This document shows positions 22,989 through 35,172 of a stretch of DNA of 64,000 nt, piece by piece. The position numbers and the translations under genes are program-made. The stretch is from assembly GCA_037576215.1 (NCBI GenBank), contig JBANDB010000011.1, positions 3,162,001-3,226,000 of the forward strand. Direction: 5' to 3'. The stretch is from Armillaria gallica (taxonomy: Eukaryota; Basidiomycota; Agaricomycetes; Agaricales; Physalacriaceae). Numbering within the stretch: the first letter of the stretch is position 1; every line of letters begins with the position of its first letter. A model generated the notes under the pieces. The model was not told where the DNA came from, searched no databases, and saw nothing but the letters and a program-made list of their open reading frames with translations.

Positions 22989-23527
22989 ATGAAATCTTGC
23001 ATCGCCACGTTTTTCCTTACGCTTTTCATTGTCTTCAATGCCGTCGTCTCTGCTCCCCTAGCTGCGCGAGAGGTGTACTCTCCTCCCGTCAAGTATCCTG
23101 GCCAGGGTACGACGTGGAAGGTCGGAAGCCGCCACAATGTTACCTGGTAAGCAAATCGCGCTCATGCCGTCCAGCATCGCGCCTAACTCTACTGTAGGGA
23201 TGCGTCCAACCCGCCTGCAAGCATCTCGAACATAGAAGGAGTGATTCTCTTGTCTACCAATGGGCATCTTGATGTCGGTATGTTTGCCACCACATTTGAC
23301 TTTTGAGCCGCTAGACTCACATTTTCTTTCACAGACCATCCTCTTGCATCGGGTTTCGATATCACCAGCGGTAGGGAAGAAGTTCAAGTGCCTCAAGTTG
23401 CGCCTGGCACCCAGTATCAGATCGTCTGTAAGTAATTGTCCACGAATTGTCTATTGATCGATCTGACGCACTCTTAGTGATGGGTGACTCTGGCAACAAA
23501 GGCGAATACTTCACCATCGCGGCATAA
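22989..23527 (+). CDS. Secreted Kre9/KNH-domain protein without anchor
   Basis: Small secreted protein built almost entirely of the Kre9/KNH-like (Ser-Thr-rich GPI-anchored family) N-terminal domain, which in yeasts is linked to beta-1,6-glucan assembly. Exons 22989-23146, 23198-23277, 23335-23427 and 23478-23527 give 126 residues. A signal peptide ends at AVVSAP. Domain marks are PGQGTTWKVGSRHNVTW, DHPLASGFDITSG, VPQVAPGTQYQIV and the closing LMGDSGNKGEYFTIAA. The protein stops right there, so the Ser/Thr stalk and GPI signal usual in the family are missing. Intron positions and phases match those of the neighbour at 23919, which shows tandem duplication. Confidence 0.88.
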
Positions 23528-23841
23528 ATCTCATGACACGGCACTGAGAAATTCAAATAACGAACTAGCAAAATGAAAACGCCATGATCGTTATCGGTTG
23601 CCCCTGAACATGCATTCGAGAACATTTCTCTGTTGTCTCCCCTACACTACTATATTTTACATACATAATACATAATTCTAGTATCATCAAGTAGTTGGCC
23701 GCTGTTTCGAGCAGTTTGGAAGTTGCCGTCGTTGTCGAAATTTGAATGTAATCGGAGGAGAGCCTCACGTGGGCGTGTCGATCCCGCTTATCGCACGAAC
23801 GTTCTCACGGTCCATGCGAGCAGCAAACATTGACAGACAGG

Positions 23842-23848
23842 TATAAAA
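23842..23848 (+). promoter_or_regulatory. TATA box of the second Kre9-domain gene
   Basis: TATAAAA about 75 bp before the start codon at 23919. Confidence 0.65.
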
Positions 23849-23918
23849 GTGATCAGGCGGCGACATGGACCTGTGACGAACTTCCATCAGTCCACGTCCT
23901 CGGCCCCAAGACGATTTT

Positions 23919-24896
23919 ATGATGTATGCTCATGCCCTTCTCCTCCTCCTCTTCTCCGGCTTCGTTCATGCGCTTCCTCTTATCTCTCGGGATGTTATTT
24001 CCCCTCCTATCACGAGCCCCACTGCAGGTGCTGTATGGACTGTTGGCCAGACCATAACGGTTACTTGGTATGTTGTATCTTTTTCTGCTGTAAAACCAAG
24101 TTAAATGCTTATCAATGCATCATAGGAACACAACAGTCATACCACCCGCCTCACAAGTAACGAATCCCATTGGGAAAATCGTGTTGGGACACCAGGCAAA
24201 CGATAGTTTGAACTTGGATCTCGGTAGGTTCTTCCGGTAAACCTGGATATTCAGCGCACCCTCTGATCGCATCGGATCCTCTAGATCACCCACTTGCCAG
24301 CAACTTTCAGCTCACAGACGGTCAGGTTGACATAACAGTCCCTGATGTTGAGCCAAGTGATGACTACATTATTGTCTGTGAGTAGTCCATATGAACGTGA
24401 GGCCTGACCGCAGTACCGACCACCCACCACGCCTTTTATAGTGTTCGGCGACTCCGGTAATACGAGTCCGGAATTTACAATTCAACGATCCGCCTCCTCA
24501 AGCAGCAGTGGCGCTCCCGCGAGTAGTAGTAGTGCGAGCAGCCTGACATTGACAAGCCTAATCAGCACTCCTATACCCATCACTGGGACTGAGATTACGG
24601 GCGGAACCTCTTCCAATACGCCGTCTTCCGTCAGGCCGTCTGTCACCTCAGAAGTGTCGACGAGCATTTCAACGTTTACGGCGGTTACGAGCGCCACTTC
24701 GTCTCCGTCGTTATTGTCGACATCATTAGCGCTGTCCTCTTCGATTAGGACCGTTTCTGAACCAGGCACCTCCGAATCCAGCGCTGCGTCGACGACGCAA
24801 GCGGTTGCCCAAAGTGACAATGCGGGTGTAAGCCTCGGTCACAGCAGAGCTTACTGTTTCACCGTGGCATCTTTGATTATTATTCTGAATGTTTGA
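23919..24896 (+). CDS. GPI-anchored Kre9/KNH-domain cell-wall protein
   Basis: Exons 23919-24067, 24126-24223, 24285-24377 and 24442-24896 give 264 residues. A signal peptide (MMYAHALLLLLFSGFVHA) is followed by the Kre9/KNH domain: ISPPITSPTAGAVWTVGQ, DHPLASNFQLTDG, VPDVEPSDDYIIV, LFGDSGNTSPEF. A Ser/Thr-rich stalk of about 120 residues comes next, then a hydrophobic tail (FTVASLIIILNV), as in GPI-anchored wall proteins. It is a tandem paralog of the gene at 22989, with the same three intron positions and phases but with the stalk and anchor retained. Confidence 0.9.
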
Positions 24897-25422
24897 TCCG
24901 TTACTAACGTTGAGTTTCGTCTGAGAGTCTACAACCATTCCTCATTTGTCGTACCATTTTACGAACGCTCATAACGACCGTCCCCCCTGTTTTGTATCCT
25001 TACGACTTAGTCGATTTACGAGACATTTCTCGGCACACACTTACTTACCATCATTGTACAGCTATCCATCATCATGAAACTTGAACGAAGTGTTATTTAA
25101 AAAAACAATTCAAAATAAGAACACGACTAGTATCCACTGAAAGCTACATATGTAGGTACAAGGATCTAGTGAAAAAAGGTAATGCACATCGTGAATAAAA
25201 CAGTCGTCAAACAAACAGTAGGCTCCAGAGCCTCGAGGTCGTGAATGGTAGTTGGTAAAGGTATAAGACTACCAGGTATCCGTTACATACTGATACACAA
25301 ATTGGAAACTTCATTCCTTGCGACATTTCTGACGTGCCTAAATAATTCCAACGTAAAACAATCGTAAAACCCGATGAAGGAGAAGGTAAACGGGCGAGGG
25401 GGAAGGGATGGTTGGGAGGCGA
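24897..25422. other. Convergent intergenic region
   Basis: 3' flanks of the Kre9-domain gene (plus) and the expansin-like gene (minus). AT-rich, no further feature seen. Confidence 0.5.
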
Positions 25423-26030
25423 TTACGGTTTCCATGACTTTGCCATGAAGTGCCACTTGACCGTGAGCTCTCCGGTTGAGAGATCGTCAAGTTCCTGGAA
25501 AAGACCTGGGGACATGTCTAATTCAAAGAAAGATAGCGTCAGCGGATGGAGGTATGGGTGTCTCGGGTGTCATACCTATGTCGTTCCATCCACAGCTCTC
25601 GCAACTGTCCCTCAGAAGACCATATGCTGACTTGCCGTTCCCCTGGTTGACGATTTCGACCCACTGAATGAAGAATAACATTGGGCGCTGTTGGTACCTA
25701 GGACAATTGCAAAGGACGGACCTGATTACAGTTTGAACCGCCGTTTGCATCGTAAAAGGATTTCGCCATGGCAAGAATCTTGTCGTTATTGCCGTCAACA
25801 TAGCCGCAATTGCCCTTGCCCGGGTAGAACCATGTCCCCTGTTAGAAACCAGGACAGTCAGACACGGACGGAGATCGTGAGGAGAGAGGAACACTGACAC
25901 GACCCACATGGTCCGTTCTCTTTGCGAGTTCTGCGGCAGCGGCTATTGGGGCAGCAGAGACCATTGAAAGACACGAGAAAAGTACGAAAAGTGCGAGGGC
26001 GACGTGCGACATTGTGAAAGAGTTGAACAT
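25423..26030 (-). CDS. Expansin-like / RlpA double-psi barrel secreted protein (second)
   Basis: Second expansin-like gene of the window. Minus-strand exons 26030-25899, 25838-25722, 25663-25576 and 25517-25423 give 143 residues. A signal peptide (about residues 1-27, ending VSAAP) is followed by an alanine-rich propeptide-like stretch ending ELAKR, a possible Kex2 site. The DPBB domain starts RGTWFYPGKGNCG and holds MAKSFYDANG, RDSCESCGWNDIDMSPGLF and VKWHF. Low similarity to the gene at 3319 and different intron positions argue against recent duplication. The first intron uses a less common GTCAGT donor. A second ATG in frame (26012) could also start the signal peptide. Confidence 0.88.
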
Positions 26031-26138
26031 GACGGAGGACGTGAGGCGGGTAAAGTGCGAGAGCAGCTGTCAGTAGAGGAAGGTGAGGCGAGGAAGCTGG
26101 GGGAGCTCGACGAAGGCATCAGCAGGATTTTCAATATG

Positions 26139-26146
26139 CTTTTATA
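26139..26146 (-). promoter_or_regulatory. TATA box of the second expansin-like gene
   Basis: TATAAAAG on the minus strand, about 110 bp upstream of the start codon at 26030. Confidence 0.6.
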
Positions 26147-27602
26147 CCTGTGCGAAGTCCCACCGCGTGTATACGGTCCACGAAATCATGGTGAGGACTT
26201 AATCCCGCTGGTGCTTATTTCGGACCCCGTTTCGCCGGCAAAAAAACAACGGCATATTTTTGCGATGCTATACTTACGAAGAACTAGACACCTGAAAGGG
26301 GGTGACTGGCGTCCAGACGTGTCGTGAGGCCAAGTAATGCGGCGCGGGCAGGGAAGTTGAGCCCACATCCGTCTTCGGACCGCGGAGATGTGACACATCA
26401 AGCCTCAGGAATCGCGACAGTCGATATGAACCACTAGTGCGGTAGCAAGAGAGCAGTCCAGGCATCAATTACCAGCGCTCATAGATCTAATCAAGGCTTG
26501 GTAGGGCACGTTGCTGCAGATTCACAAAAACGCTGCAGCCGTGCAAGTCGCCAAGATCGAAACGCGACATAAATCGATCAAAATGCAAAATGGAGTCACA
26601 ATCGGTCACATGTAGATGAAGTAATCCAACCGGCATCTTCCGGGGTAACGGTTTTCAGGTCCTTACCGGCATTTTGAACCTCGAAATTTTTCTACTCAGC
26701 CCTGAACCCCGCGTTCTTATTTTTCTCCGGTTTCTTGATTGAGAAATAGGAAGTTTCCGTCCGATTTCCCAGTCGCATTCTGAACGCCCATATTTCACTT
26801 TTGTACCACGCGCCCCAGCTGTTGAGGGGAATATGGCGGCAGAATGTTCTTCTTTACGAAGAGAAGACGTGATTTCTTTCTTACTTGGCTTCGTAGGCTT
26901 CCATGTGGATCGAGCTCTTTTATTAATGAACGCTTGTACTGCGCGTTTGAATCCATTCACAGCAACGTGTTCCTTACATGTACGTATTCCGAGTCCTGGT
27001 GATTTAAATCATGGCATTCTCAGGGTAAGTTGCGCGACAAATCTTTCCGAGAAACCCATTCCGGTGAATATTTGCTCAACGAGCCGATTTCCGAAGGACG
27101 CCGACTCCGAATGTTATGTATTCTTCGTTTTCTCGGCCAGCGGCCAGCGGGAGCGAATCGGTGACTCGATTGCCGCATTCTAGGTGCAGCTTGCGCCTTG
27201 GACCACCTCGGAGTAGGGAGTCTAACTTGGCGTTCGAAATACAAGAAGGGGTGGGGTCGATGTTCATAAGACTCAAGGTTGTGTTGAACTAGTACTTTGC
27301 GTGGTGCAGTGGCGTTAATACGATTTCTCCTTGCGCAAAGTCCGTAGGCGCACCCGGCCTAGTTCTTTCTACGAGCTGTAGGTGCCAACCTGGTGCCTCG
27401 GAGGCTTAAATAAGTAGGTGACGGAATGCTGACTCTCGATAATAGCGCACACGGATAGTTCTACCCGTCCAAGTCTCGGAGTGAATTGCATGGGAGTTTT
27501 GTAAGTGAGGACCTTCGGGAAGTTCGAATATTATTCGCATCGCATTGGGAAGCAAGTTGGAAGTTGGAAGCAATTTCATGACAATTTTGCACCGCCACAA
27601 CC
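26147..27602. other. Gene-free interval
   Basis: No supportable gene between the expansin-like gene and the BZZ1-type gene. Overlapping frames of about 100 codons on both strands near 26655-27183 have no recognisable content. Confidence 0.45.
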
Positions 27603-30600
27603 ATGACATCAGCCTTCAAAGTAGCAACCGACGGCTTGTCAGACCTTGTCCTGCTACTACTTCTCTCGGAGGAATTTTTGTGTACGATCAGCCATCGCTG
27701 CGGCCCTGCGCGAGACCGAACCCGAGATGCAGGCGATTGGTCAACGATATGGCACCACTCTCCCCGTTCGTCGACATCGATGTCTACCTCCGTGTTACTG
27801 ACGAAAATTCCGACTAACAACGCACTGTACAGGACCAAGTGGAAAGAATCGCAGCATTATTTGACTCCCATCTCGAGGTCATCGGTGATGTGGGTGTCAC
27901 CCGGTCCTTGCTTGCTCTTCTCATTGCAGTTTAGGTCCGTGATTTGTATAAGGATCGTGTTGCTTTGGAGCGCGAATACGCTACCAAGCTTCAGGCATTG
28001 GCAAAGAAAGCAGTAGACAAGAAGAGTAAAACGGAGAGCTCATTCGTAGTCGGAGATGACCCCACCAAGGCATGGGACGAACGGACCTTGAAGCAGAGGT
28101 AACTATCCTTGAGGCACCAACTCGGTCTTACTCACCATGGGCTTTTCAGTACCCTGAATACCGCTTATGATGGAATAATTCAATCCATGACGAACACCGC
28201 TGAAGATCACGTAAATGTGGCCGAGGTTCTGACCTCTCAGGTCGTCGACGTTCTCAAAGCTTTAGGGCGCAAAAATGAGGAAACCAAGAAGAAGGTACGA
28301 TGTCCCGACGTTCGCGAGTGATTTCAAATAACTCGCGTCTGTGACTGCGAATAGGAGATGCAATTTTTCCAGAAGCTGCTCTCAGATAGGGATCGCACCT
28401 ACGCTGAACGCCTGAAGGTCAGAACCATTTCCTGCGATGTACTTGATAATCGGCATCTTGAATCAATAATCTAATGGCCGGTCGGCAGAACAAAGCAAAG
28501 GTAATAAGAAGGTTTATACACCGAGGACCTCTCTAACAGATTTGCCTCCAGTACGACGAAGAATGTGGCGAAGTCGACCTTCATCGCCAGAAGCAGGTTG
28601 AGCTCGAAATCTTCCCATATGTTCCCCAGGCACCTGATCAAGCGCATTAGGGACGTGCACACGACGACCGACATGCGGAGCGTATAGCAAGACAAGCAGA
28701 CCAACAACGCAATGACATGCTAAACTGCAAGAAGTCAGTCGAATTTGTGTTTGTTCCGTAACCCACGTTCAACTGTCTCCATAGCTCATACATTATATCT
28801 ATCGAGGTGTCGAACAAGATAAAAGCAAAATTTTACAATGATGACCTACCAGGCCTAGAAGACGTACGTGTTTTGCGGTGGCATACTTGACATGAACTCG
28901 ACAGCTGACTTACCCTCTAGCAATTGCGTATGTACCCGTTTCGGTTAACAGCCTTAATGCTCATGCTCATGCTCTGCGGGACGATCTCAGAACTCCTTCA
29001 GAGCCGACTCGTCGAGCGATTCACTAAGATTCTCCAGCATGCCCAAGCACTTCAGTCCAATCATCTGGATGTCCTGAAAAGCCGATTAGCTACCGCTGAG
29101 AGATTTTTGGCAGAGGTCAACCCTTCGAAGGACCAGGATCTATTCAGTGACCATAATATTCGCTCTTTCAGTGCTCCCAATGACTGGAAATTTGAACCTT
29201 GCACATTTTTCTATGACATTGTCAGTGATCTTCTTTCTACGTAATCGCGCTTATCGTTTGATGGTATGTAGGAAACTTTGAACGTTGATCCCGCGCCAAA
29301 GGTGTTTTTGCAGAACAAACTTAACAAGAGTCGAAGCAAGCTGCAAGAGCTCAGACCTGTGATTGACAATAAGAGTGTGTAACAACTGTCACCCGTCTAT
29401 CATTCTTCTGAGTTAACTGTTATAGAACGAGAAGTGGAACAATTTGCCAAGCTCGAGGCCGCTTACGACGCAGAAAGGTCACTGGGAAATGCTGATGAAA
29501 TAACAGAGGTATGGCAACCATTATGTTTTGGCGAAGGGATGACGTTATTTGACGTTTTATTACAGAGTTACATGGAAAGTCGACACCAGTTGGTACATTT
29601 CGGGTCGTCGGAATGTATCTTGAATGCCGAAATAGAAGTTATTTCCGCTGCCGTTGGAGGTCTGTACGCGGTGTTCAGTCTATTCAGCGATCTCATCCAG
29701 GGCCTAGATGATCTGGGGGCTCAACGACCGCATTCTTTCAAGAGCTCGTCTTTTTCTATCCCCACAACTTGCGGTTATTGTCAGGTGAGGTTGAAAATAT
29801 GCTCCCGCCATAGCTTTCGCTTAACTCAAGCTTCGTAGACGTCTATATGGGGCCTCAGCAAGCAAGGAAAGACATGCAAAGTCTGTGGGATATCAGTACA
29901 TTCCAAGTGTGAGCTCAAAGTAAGACGCCTATCACATGTATTTAAGCTCTATGATAACCGATACCTAAACTACCTAGGTGCCCGCTGACTGTCAGCAAGG
30001 CGGTGCATCACGTAGCTCATCTGTGCTTTCGCGGAAGTCTACAAGTGCAAGCTCACGATCGACCATTGCCAGCATGTGGTTTCTTCGACTCCAAGCGTAC
30101 ATACTAAATATCGTTTTCTAGCGCCAGCGGTATTAAAGACTCCTTCGCCGTCTTCCTTCGTCCAACCCGCTCACGAAGAAGAGGTTTCTTATCCTACAGC
30201 CAGGGTCATCTTTGACTTCAAAGCTACGTCGGAGTTCGAGTTGAGTGTCACAGGTGAGTTATCATGAAAGGATGCGTGTCTTTCTTCTTACTGTCGCATT
30301 AGATGGCGCCACTGTCAGCGTTTTGGAACCCGATGACGGTTCCGGATGGGTGAAGGTATCCGATACCCGTGGTAACGATGGGTTAGTCCCTGCAACATAC
30401 CTGGCGTACGGCGACGATTCAGCCCCTACCCCTACCCCGTCTTCTTTCAAATCTCCCGGCAAGGAACAAGGGTCAGGTCAATATGGTAAGCATACTCCAT
30501 CTGCCCTTGTACGCGCGTAGGCGGTCTGATCTGTATCACCCTTCCCAGTCAGGGTGATCTATCAATACGAAGCAGGAGGTCACGATGAGATTGGTCTTAG

Positions 30601-30831
30601 AGAGGGTGAAGTCATCGAGTTGTCGAGTGGTCCGACCGGTGGTCAGCATTACGGCGATGGTTGGTGGGAAGGTAGGGGAACAATTACCGCATCTTCCGGC
30701 AATGATTAATTAGAAGCTCTCAGGTTTCAATTCAACAGGTCAGAAGGGAATTTTCCCAAGCAACTACGTACGCTGCATTCCCCTGTCTATTCGAAGACGC
30801 TGATCTGTTTGCATAGGTGGAGATGATGTGA
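27603..30831 (+). CDS. bzz1: BZZ1-type F-BAR, C1 and twin-SH3 actin regulator
   Basis: Membrane-curving adaptor that recruits Las17/WASP for actin assembly at endocytic sites. The domain order is complete: F-BAR (DQVERIAALFDSHLEVIGD, then LYKDRVALEREYATKLQALA, to FYNDDLPGLEDQL), a central coiled region (LVERFTKILQHAQALQS), a C1 zinc finger (HSFKSSSFSIPTTCGYC ... TCKVCGISVHSKCELKVPADC), then two SH3 domains (ARVIFDFKATSEFELSV and VRVIYQYEAGGHDEIGL, ending GIFPSNYVEMM). There are many short introns. Exons as small as 12 nt (28489-28500, NKAK) and 7 nt (28921-28927) are needed to keep frame. Before the first SH3 the frame joins only with a GC-AG intron (30072-30121). The first exon and its long intron (about 27650-27831) are the least certain part. 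Confidence 0.9.
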
Positions 30832-32623
30832 TGGTTTCAGGTATTATACATTTTTAGATGACTCAGACATACAACCTACTACTTATTTAAACTTCACAGC
30901 AGCTCCCCCACCGTTTTTGTGGGGGACTTGTGCAAGCATTTACATGCGGGGATTCATTAACCAGCATCAATGACCATGCCGTGATTCATATTTGAGTTCA
31001 GTCTCAATCATGAAATCGTGTAAACCAGACGTGTTCCTGTCGTTTCTAAATCGCCGTCATTGATGCAACAGCAAAAGGATCCGAGAAGATTACTTATCAG
31101 CCAGCGGAGATTTCAGTTCAACGACGTTGCGTGGACCTGTCATATTTGTATTATCAAAGCAGAGACTTGAATCCTCTTTCTACATTAGCGCAAATGAAAA
31201 TGACCGCATGTACACATGAACCCGATGGCCGACGACTCGGAATTCTACACGGAGGACTTGAGCGCGCGGCTAGTGAAAGGCACCGTTGCGGCTTTAAAGG
31301 TTGCCGCACAGCAATGACGAAGTACGGGGAATGTAGACCTCGCCGAGCCGACGGCGCATAGGCTACTGCGCGCAGTATCAGAATGGATGACGAGCTACAA
31401 TGGCAGTGCAGGATCAATGGACCTGAAAGATGAAGTTCCCGGAGCTTTAAAAAACCGCTTTGGAGAGCTATTGTTGATTCTGAGCTGAAAGGTTGCCAAA
31501 ACATTGAAACGGACATTAATCCGCCAAGTTTGCTTGAAATGATCTCGGGTGCGGTCGTTGACTCGTACGTACCCACGTCACGGAACATCTTCTGTATTGA
31601 AGGACAAAAACAGTTGAGGGGCTTATGGTCTTCTATCCTCCTTGGGGTGCTCCTTGAGGTCAGTAAAAAGCTCGTGAAATCTAGTTGCAGTACGATAGAT
31701 AAAGCTGCGTATAAATACACAAGACCACTGAGATACATGTGGTCATCTATGGTCCACTCCTGCCGCCTGTGAAACCGGTTATGCGCTGCGTTCAAAGAAC
31801 CAGAGGAAAGTCGTCGGTCGAACGGTCAGCTCATATGAACGAGAGACTCGGGACCCACTGATTAGTCAAGTGCATAATATCTCGTAACCAATTCTCGCCG
31901 CTTGCCTCGACGTAGGGCGCTTGAAAAATGCGATGATGACTCCGACCAGACTTTGACAGATATATAAAGAGCGACAGATATTAGCAGTCCCCCAAGATTC
32001 CTCACTGCAGCTCCATCTTCTCCAGGATCCAAGGCTAGCTGGCTTGCGTTGCGCCGATTCAAGTTCTCACGGCTGCAGGTACTGTCGATTGCAGTCGCCT
32101 CGCTTGTACCGGCGGATCCTGGACTGCTATGCAAAATGCATGAGCAGACCACAGCGGTACTTCTGCGATGATTGACTGCGACGACACTTCCAAAAGCTGG
32201 TAGAGAACTGATTCAATGGGGGGCGGGATGCCTACATCTTGCACGTGGTCGCGCACTGTGACCAAAAGTGGCAAGTCGCGTCCTTTACCAAAACTTATGA
32301 TACGTAACTTCAACGGGTCAAGAGTCCTTTCACCTTGTTACGGAACTCCCTCCCTTTAGAAACAACTAATCGGCGAAAGGCTCTCAATATCCTTTATCAA
32401 ACTGATTCCCACTTCAATGTGAACAAATTGGGCTCCACATGGCTGAGACCTGAAAGGCTTGAAGCGTCACACCAGCAGTTCATCGTGGGTTCGTAATGAG
32501 TGACGAATCACGATACGCACGTACTCATTCAATTTCCTGCAGGTAGACGGTCATGGGTGATGTCATCTTCTCTGACTCAAACAGCAGATATATAGCTCTC
32601 GAAAAGTGAAGCACCACCCGGCA
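30832..32623. other. Intergenic with possible decayed gene
   Basis: About 1.8 kb. On the plus strand around 31219-31480 a frame beginning MADDSEFYTEDLSARLVKG and continuing in another frame (AHRLLRAVSEWMTSYNG, GALKNRFGELL) looks gene-like but carries stops and matches no family I know. A 213-codon minus frame over the same DNA (31154-31795) has no recognisable content. A TATATAG at 32589-32595 may serve the next gene. Confidence 0.4.
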
Positions 32624-33499
32624 ATGCTATATTCCCGTCACAATTTCCTCACTAGAAATCTATCCGTATTTCTGAGCCGCCGGAGACTGAACCCAGTTCA
32701 CTCAAATTTGTTTTTCTTGTCTCGAACGATGGCGACAGGTCAGGCTCAAAAGACACTCACCGCAGCAATTAAGGAGGACCATGAGGAGGTGTGCTGCTCT
32801 GCTCACTATTTGATGCCCCTTTTCATGCATTTCGTTAGATGTATGAATACTATGACCATTATGTTAAAGCTAGCGGAAACGCGGATGCTCAGGCTCGCTG
32901 GTCTCGGCAGCTTACTTGGGAAATTGCTCGACATGCCGTAGGAGAAGAGATTGTCGTCTACCCTCTGATGGAGAAACTCCTAGGAGAGAAAGGACTCAAG
33001 TTGGCCGATGAAGACCGCGATGATCATCAGGTTTGTTATTATCAATGTGTGCGTCCGCAAAGACTTCGGGCTAATTCACGAGCTATAGCGCGTCAAAGAA
33101 TTGCTGAGCGACCTTGAATACATGGAGCCCGGCTCTCAAGACCACCAAACACAGCTGAAGCAGATTATGGATCATTTACACGAGCACAACGACAACGAGG
33201 AAACAAAGGATCTTCCTCCCCTTGAGCATGCGCTCGGTGTGGAGAATAGTAAGAAAACAGCCAGCAGTTTCCGAACAACAAAAAAGTTCGTTCCAACGCG
33301 GTAGGTGGTCACTGGTCATTCCTGAGGCATGATCTGTCCGATCTCATTATGATTTGTTTCTTCTAGTGCTCATCCTTCTGCGCCGAACAAGCCACCATAT
33401 GAAACCTTCTTAGGTTTCCTCGCTATGCCTATTGACAAGTTAAAGGATATGTTCTCGGCATTTCCGACTGAAGAGATGAAGGAAAAGGAGCGAGAGTAA
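32624..33499 (+). CDS. Hemerythrin-like HHE cation-binding protein
   Basis: Four-helix-bundle protein expected to bind a di-iron centre through His and Glu residues. In fungi such proteins are tied to iron or redox handling. Exons 32624-32788, 32839-33030, 33089-33300 and 33367-33499 give 233 residues. HHE ligands are visible in IKEDHEE, IARHAVGEEIVVYPLME, EDRDDHQRVKELL and MDHLHEHNDNEE. The first 35 residues (from MLYSRHNFLTRNLSVFLSRR) are rich in Arg and Ser and lack acidic residues, like a mitochondrial presequence. A second in-frame start (MATGQ, 32729) would give a version without it. It converges with the CAF1 gene with a gap of under 200 bp. Confidence 0.88.
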
Positions 33500-33684
33500 T
33501 TCGAATGATATAAATATTGATACAGTCTTGTAAGATTAGTTTTTTCCGCAGAATCGACCACTTTGTTCAAAACCAAAAGGAGTGAGTTAAAGGATGCTAA
33601 TAAACATAACGACAAGTACACAACATAGACGATCCATCTTACTCTGTACAGAAAACAACGAAAGAAAGACGAAGGGGAAAACAG

Positions 33685-34977
33685 TCAACGACCTCCGCCG
33701 ACAAGCGATGTCCTCATATATGGCCCATTTGCTGATAGTGGTCCGTATGCTCCATTTGGTAGGGGAGTTGGTATGGACATGGGTATACCCATGCCGACTG
33801 GTGTCTGTGCGATACCGGCAGCAATCTGCCCGGGTGTCTGCGCATGTGTGTCCCTCGAGGCCAATGTCCCTCGGTCCTCTCTCTCTGCAATGGTCGCCCC
33901 ACCCCTTCCAGGATCCGTCAGACCGTTCGTTAGCGGGAACGTCTGCCCAAAGCCGTACAACTTCCCCGAATACTCCTTGTCATCAATTGTGTCGTTAAAG
34001 TACATTTCGCGCATTTTGAAGAAGGTAGATGCGGTAAGGAGGGAGTCGGAGCCTGCTGTATGTGAATTGCCAATACGGACAACCTGGAAAAAGCTGAGCG
34101 TTGTGGGACGGTGCAATAAATGATGACGTACCCCTAGGTCGTCTGCCACGTCCTGTAGTCCACCCCTCAGCACCTTGCATGCCCGCATCATGAACTTTAT
34201 ATCGTACACAGTCGGGAACCATATCCGAAGGATATCAAAGAACTCTTCTTCTGTCTTTGGTAGTGAGACTGCCGTAAGGAGCTTGACGAAGTACCCAAAA
34301 TCGTAGCCACTGTATTCAATCGCTTAGCCGGTAAGACAACGCGAGAAAGACGAGTAGGCATGAACAGACGATGACTCATGCAAGTGGGACAGGATATACA
34401 ATGCTTACCTGTGGAACGACACCCATCTGGTGTCGGGGGCCAAAACCATGCCTGACGTTATCATCAGCTCCGCAAAGTCCTGTGGTGAGATACCGATTTC
34501 CTCGTGCCGCTGGAAATCAAGGCCGGACTTTTGAAGCAATTCTATCGAGTCGGGAGCATACATGTCGTCACTGTAATTGAACACGTCGACCTCAGTGTTG
34601 AAAGCAAAGCAAAGGAACAGAATAGCGCACTTGACACTGAACCGAAAGTTGAACTGCCACGTCGAGGTCTCTGGTGGAAAGTTGCCATCCTCGTCCGCGA
34701 ACGTGATGCCGACTTGAATGATCTTGAGAAGGTCGACATTGCAGCGCATTGTCTGGTAGTGGTAGTCGGAAGATGTCTTGAAGTTTCCTATGGGGCGCGC
34801 TACAACACCCGGAAACTCGGTATCCTGAAATTATGAGATTCTGTGAGTCTGGCGCCAGCAGTGGCACAAACGATGAGGATGAACCATGGCAATGTACGGG
34901 TAATTTTCGATAATTTCGCGGATTGAGTGCATCTCTGCTTCAAGATTCGGTGCCCATACCTCTCGTATTCGAGACAT
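33685..34977 (-). CDS. caf1: CAF1/POP2 deadenylase subunit of CCR4-NOT
   Basis: DEDD-family 3' exonuclease that shortens mRNA poly(A) tails. The minus-strand start at 34977 gives MSRIREVWAPNLEAEMHSIR, the canonical N-terminus, in exon 34977-34885; exon 2 starts at 34824. The catalytic acids appear as DTEFPG, SGYDFGYF and TAGSDSLLTASTFFK. Other family marks are YHYQTMRCNVDLLKIIQ, IELLQKSGLDF and FMMRACKVLRGGLQDVADDL. After the nuclease core there is a Gly/Pro-rich low-complexity tail (about 60 residues, ending SLVGGGR), common in basidiomycetes. The intron after NFRFS has a weak acceptor, so a few residues near VDVFNYSDDM are uncertain. Confidence 0.92.
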
Positions 34978-35172
34978 ATTGGGCGGAAGAAAGTGAGAAG
35001 GTGAGAGTACAAGGTAAAGCTGTCTAATGAGTACAGGTTCGTCATGCCCTCGACCATAACAGGGTCTAATTACGTAATCGGTCTACTGTACACTGCAGAA
35101 TAAACGTCAAGTTATTTAGGCCAGCAAAATTATATAAAAAGATCGCAAACAATTCGCTCCATCACACAGCGA
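34978..35172. other. Intergenic between CAF1 start and TF-A stop
   Basis: Short region that holds the CAF1 promoter and the 3' end of the upstream minus-strand transcription-factor gene. No further element seen. Confidence 0.4.

Noticed and set aside
28540..28760. Apparent stop-filled, decayed stretch inside the BZZ1-type F-BAR domain
   Set aside because: Two ordinary introns (about 28606-28660 and 28732-28784) restore a continuous conserved frame (DDRHAERIARQADQQRNDML, then NSYIISIEVSNKIKAKF).
31154..31795. 213-codon minus-strand open frame
   Set aside because: No recognisable domain, odd composition, no exon partners, and it overlaps a more gene-like decayed frame on the plus strand.
33594..34123. 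Plus-strand open frames over the CAF1 3' half
   Set aside because: They are antisense shadows of the conserved deadenylase coding sequence.
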